The notes below the pieces were generated by a model. That model worked only from the letters and a program-made list of their open reading frames with translations. It did not search any database and was not told the DNA's origin. A DNA stretch of 14,970 bases from Prevotella sp. UBA6429 (GTDB lineage Bacteria; Bacteroidota; Bacteroidia; Bacteroidales; Bacteroidaceae). The stretch lies in the NCBI GenBank assembly GCA_002437285.1, contig DJOV01000024.1, positions 8,460 through 23,429 on the forward strand, given 5' to 3'. Positions 12,117-14,970 of this stretch are shown here, in pieces. Every line of letters starts with the position of its first letter. Position 1 is the first letter of the stretch. Made by a program: the position numbers and the translations under genes.

Positions 12117-14930
12117 ATGAGGACGAAATCTTTTATAGCACTCCTGCTCTTCGTCGTGGCATGCGCCATGGCCGACAGTTCCGTGTCTCAATTTTGGAAG
12201 CGCCACAAGACTGTCGCCGCTGACTCAACCAGCGCCGCCGACTCCCTACCCTCCGCCAACGACACGACAAAGATGGACTCTCTGCAACTGGCCATCTACC
12301 ATCACAACAAGGCCGTGGACGACTCCATCCGCCTCGACTCGCTCAACAAGCAGAAGAAGAACGGCATCGACGCTCCCGTGGCCTACGAGGCGCAAGACTC
12401 GCTGGTCTATGACGCCGCCACCAACACCGCGCATCTCTACGGCTCGTCGACCGTCGACTATGAGAACATGAACCTCAAGAGCGACAAGATCTACATGAGT
12501 CTCGACAGCAGCCTGGTGCACGCCACCGGTTCGCCCGACTCATCGGCCAAGGACGGCATCAAGGGCAAGCCTGTCTTCACCATGGGGCAAGACAGCTATG
12601 ACACCGACACGATGGCCTTCAACTTCAAGACCAAGAAAGGTCTTGTGCACAACGCTTACACCCAGCAACAGGACGGCTACCTGACCAGCCAGATATCCAA
12701 GCGCAACGCCAACGGAGAGATTTACCTGGCCCACGGGCGCTACACGACCTGTGACGCCGAGCATCCCGACTTCTACATAGCCCTCTCACGCGCCAAGGTG
12801 CGCCCCGGCAAAGACGCCGTGTTCGGTCCCGCCTACCTGGTGGTGGCCGACGTTCCCTTGCCATTGGCCATCCCCTATGGCTTCTTCCCCTTCACGAAGA
12901 GCTATTCCAGCGGCCTCATCATGCCCACATATGGCGATGAGAACAGCCGTGGCTTCTACCTCCGCGATGGCGGATACTACTTTGCCGTCAGCGACAAGTG
13001 GGACCTGAAACTGTTGGGGGAGATCTATACCAAGGGCTCATGGGGTCTCTCGGCCGCCAGCAACTACCGCAAGCGCTACAAGTACAGCGGTTCCTTCTTC
13101 TTCAGCTACCAGGACACCAAGACAGGCGACAAGGGCATGCCCGACTTCCAGGAGCAGGAGAGCTTCAAGATCCAGTGGAGCCATCGGCAGGACTCAAAGG
13201 CAAATCCGTTCAGCACCCTGTCGGCCAGCGTCAACTTCGCCTCGACGAGCTATGAGCGCAACAACCTCACGAGCATGTACAACCCGCAGTCACTCACCCA
13301 GTCGACCCGCACCTCATCGGTCAGCTGGAGCACCACCTTCTCCAGTCTGGGCCTGTCGCTGAGCAGCTCGGCCAACCTCTCTCAGAACATGCGCGACTCG
13401 TCCATCGCCATGACACTGCCCGACCTCAACATCAGCGTCAGCCGCTTCTATCCCTTCCGCCGCAAGCACATGGTGGGCGATGAGCGCTGGTATGAGAAAA
13501 TATCGCTGAGCTACACGGGACAGCTGAGCAACTCCATCAGCACCAAGGAGGACAAGCTGATGCACTCCAACCTCATCAAGGACTGGCGCAACGGCATGCA
13601 GCACAGCATTCCCATCAACGCCAACTTCACCTTGTTCAACTACCTGAACGTCACGCCCTCGTTCAACTTCACCGACCGCATGTACACGAACAAGATCAAG
13701 CGTTCGTGGGACAAGGCGCGCCAAGTGGAGGTGGCCGACACGACATACGGCTTCCACAACGTGTACAACTGGAACCTGAGCCTCTCGGCCAGCACCAAGC
13801 TCTACGGCATGTACACAGGCAGCCCACGCCTGTTCAAGAAGCATCCCTGGCAGATTCGCCACGTGTTCACGCCGCAGATCAGCTTCAGCTACGCACCCAA
13901 CTTCGGCTCCGCACGATACGGATACTATGACACCTACCAGAAGACCGACGCCGACGGCAATGTCTCCCTGGTGGAATATTCGCCTTACAGCAACGCGCTC
14001 TACGGTGTGCCGGGCAAGGGCAAGACCGGAAGCATCTCCTGGGACGTGAGCAACAACGTAGAGATGAAGATCAAGACCGACAAGGACAGCACGGGCTACA
14101 AGAAGATCAGCATCATCGACGAGCTGGGAGCCTCGATGTCCTACAACATGGCGGCGGCCACCCATCGCTGGAGCGACCTGTCGATGCGCTTGCGCTTGAA
14201 GTGGTGGAAGAGCTACACCTTCAACATGAACGCGGTGTTTGCCACCTACGCCTACGAGCTCGATGACAACGGGCACCCCTATGTGGGCAACCACACCGAG
14301 TGGGGACGCGGCCGCTTCGGACGTTTCCAGGGCATGTCGCAAAACTTCTCCTTCACGCTCAATCCTGAGCAACTGAAAAAATGGTTTGGCGGGGGCGACA
14401 ACAAGAAGGACAAGAAAGACGACGACGATGACGACGAGGGACGCGACACCGACATAGAGAGCAACGTCGACGACGACATGGTGAAGGGACAGCACCAGGC
14501 GAAGCGCGGCAACAGCGGAGGCAAGGCCGAGACCGATGCCGACGGCTACATGACGTTCTCCATGCCTTGGTCACTGACTGTGGGCTACGGCATCACCATG
14601 CGTGAGGACACCCGAGAGGCCAAGTTCAACAAGAAGACGATGCGCTACCCCTACCGCTTCACCCAGACGCTCAACTTCAGCGGCAACCTCCGCATCAGCG
14701 ACGGATGGAACATCAGCTTCTCCAGCGGCTACGACTTCGAAAACAAGGCCATCAGCATGACAACCGCCTCGCTGCAGCGCGACCTCCATTGTTTTGGCAT
14801 GAGCTGCTCGGTGGTGCTTGCGCCTTACACCAGCTACAACTTCTCTTTCCGCTGCAACGCCGCCACCCTGACCGACGCCCTGAAATACGAGAAACGCAGC
14901 GGCTACAGCAATGCCGTGCAGTGGTACTGA
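12117..14930 (+). CDS. lptD: LptD-like outer-membrane LPS assembly protein
   Basis: LptD is the outer-membrane barrel that, with LptE, inserts LPS into the outer leaflet. The 937-residue product has a signal peptide (MRTKSFIALLLFVVACAMA), a polar linker to about residue 85, and an OstA/LptA-like jellyroll at about 88-210 (AYEAQDSLVYDAATNTAHLYGSSTVDYENMNLKSDKIYM). Next is the conserved YTTCDAEHPDFYIALSRAKVRPGKDAVFGPAYLVVADVPLPLAIPYGFFPF block near 209-259. The rest alternates beta strands and ends in WY, a typical outer-membrane barrel terminus. An Asp/Lys-rich stretch near 760-800 is probably an extracellular loop. The ATG at 12117 is preferred because it opens the signal peptide; an in-frame TTG at 12039 overlaps the -7 element. 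Few cysteines are present compared with the disulfide-rich E. coli protein. The gene is complete, 40 bases before the window end. Confidence 0.9.
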   Translation: MRTKSFIALLLFVVACAMADSSVSQFWKRHKTVAADSTSAADSLPSANDTTKMDSLQLAIYHHNKAVDDSIRLDSLNKQKKNGIDAPVAYEAQDSLVYDAATNTAHLYGSSTVDYENMNLKSDKIYMSLDSSLVHATGSPDSSAKDGIKGKPVFTMGQDSYDTDTMAFNFKTKKGLVHNAYTQQQDGYLTSQISKRNANGEIYLAHGRYTTCDAEHPDFYIALSRAKVRPGKDAVFGPAYLVVADVPLPLAIPYGFFPFTKSYSSGLIMPTYGDENSRGFYLRDGGYYFAVSDKWDLKLLGEIYTKGSWGLSAASNYRKRYKYSGSFFFSYQDTKTGDKGMPDFQEQESFKIQWSHRQDSKANPFSTLSASVNFASTSYERNNLTSMYNPQSLTQSTRTSSVSWSTTFSSLGLSLSSSANLSQNMRDSSIAMTLPDLNISVSRFYPFRRKHMVGDERWYEKISLSYTGQLSNSISTKEDKLMHSNLIKDWRNGMQHSIPINANFTLFNYLNVTPSFNFTDRMYTNKIKRSWDKARQVEVADTTYGFHNVYNWNLSLSASTKLYGMYTGSPRLFKKHPWQIRHVFTPQISFSYAPNFGSARYGYYDTYQKTDADGNVSLVEYSPYSNALYGVPGKGKTGSISWDVSNNVEMKIKTDKDSTGYKKISIIDELGASMSYNMAAATHRWSDLSMRLRLKWWKSYTFNMNAVFATYAYELDDNGHPYVGNHTEWGRGRFGRFQGMSQNFSFTLNPEQLKKWFGGGDNKKDKKDDDDDDEGRDTDIESNVDDDMVKGQHQAKRGNSGGKAETDADGYMTFSMPWSLTVGYGITMREDTREAKFNKKTMRYPYRFTQTLNFSGNLRISDGWNISFSSGYDFENKAISMTTASLQRDLHCFGMSCSVVLAPYTSYNFSFRCNAATLTDALKYEKRSGYSNAVQWY

Positions 14931-14970
14931 TCCCACTACAACTCTTCCCCCCCAACGAAACAACCCGATA

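Noticed and set aside
13314..14495. 393-codon open frame on the minus strand opposite lptD
   Set aside because: It lies fully antisense to a well-supported gene, has a valine/histidine/alanine-rich composition typical of reversed GC-rich codons, and shows no domain.
1..14970. Insertion sequences, CRISPR arrays, phage genes, tRNA or rRNA
   Set aside because: No transposase, integrase, spaced direct repeats, or tRNA/rRNA-like sequence was seen on either strand.

Overview
The window reads as chromosomal housekeeping DNA from a Bacteroidales bacterium, most likely a fairly GC-rich member of the Prevotellaceae. The evidence is the long Bacteroidetes-type NusB, the Bacteroidetes-restricted DUF5606 protein, the Bacteroidetes-type LptD homologue, and promoters that fit the TTTG / TAnnTTTG pattern of the Bacteroidetes primary sigma factor rather than -35/-10 boxes. 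No mobile element, CRISPR array, rRNA or tRNA was seen. The species guess is an inference from gene content only.

Layout. (1) Positions 32-1721, minus strand: rplY, pth and an Hsp15-like S4 RNA-binding gene form a translation and ribosome-maintenance operon. (2) Positions 1722-1979 hold two back-to-back promoters with the same 20-bp spacer, one for rplY and one for nusB. (3) Positions 1980-5441, plus strand: nusB, yajC, a YbbR-domain gene, coaE and a DUF5606 gene form a tight operon with two overlapping gene junctions, closed by a strong hairpin terminator. (4) Positions 5442-6170: a 318-bp intergenic stretch with a pair of matching inverted repeats, then a small heat-shock protein gene. (5) Positions 6316-7311: a sodium/calcium exchanger flanked by two strong hairpins. 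(6) Positions 7399-8619: a queuosine unit consisting of a -7 promoter element, a preQ1-I riboswitch that ends two bases before the start codon, the queuosine-precursor transporter yhhQ, and queF one base later. (7) Positions 8628-9485, minus strand: a lipoprotein of unknown function. (8) Positions 9654-11992, plus strand: an oxaloacetate-decarboxylase-alpha-like carboxyltransferase whose biotinyl-like tail lacks the biotin lysine, then an HD-domain phosphohydrolase. (9) Positions 12117-14930, plus strand: a complete lptD-like outer-membrane lipopolysaccharide (LPS) assembly gene.

The most informative element is the preQ1 riboswitch plus yhhQ-queF, which together look like a feedback-controlled circuit for precursor uptake and reduction. 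The most unusual protein-level feature is the missing biotinylation lysine in the OadA-like protein. The NusB protein is more than twice the length of the classical form and carries visible internal helical repeats. I did not find a wholly new multi-gene system. The stronger leads are regulatory (riboswitch, paired operator-like repeats upstream of hsp20, very short leaders) and protein-architectural.
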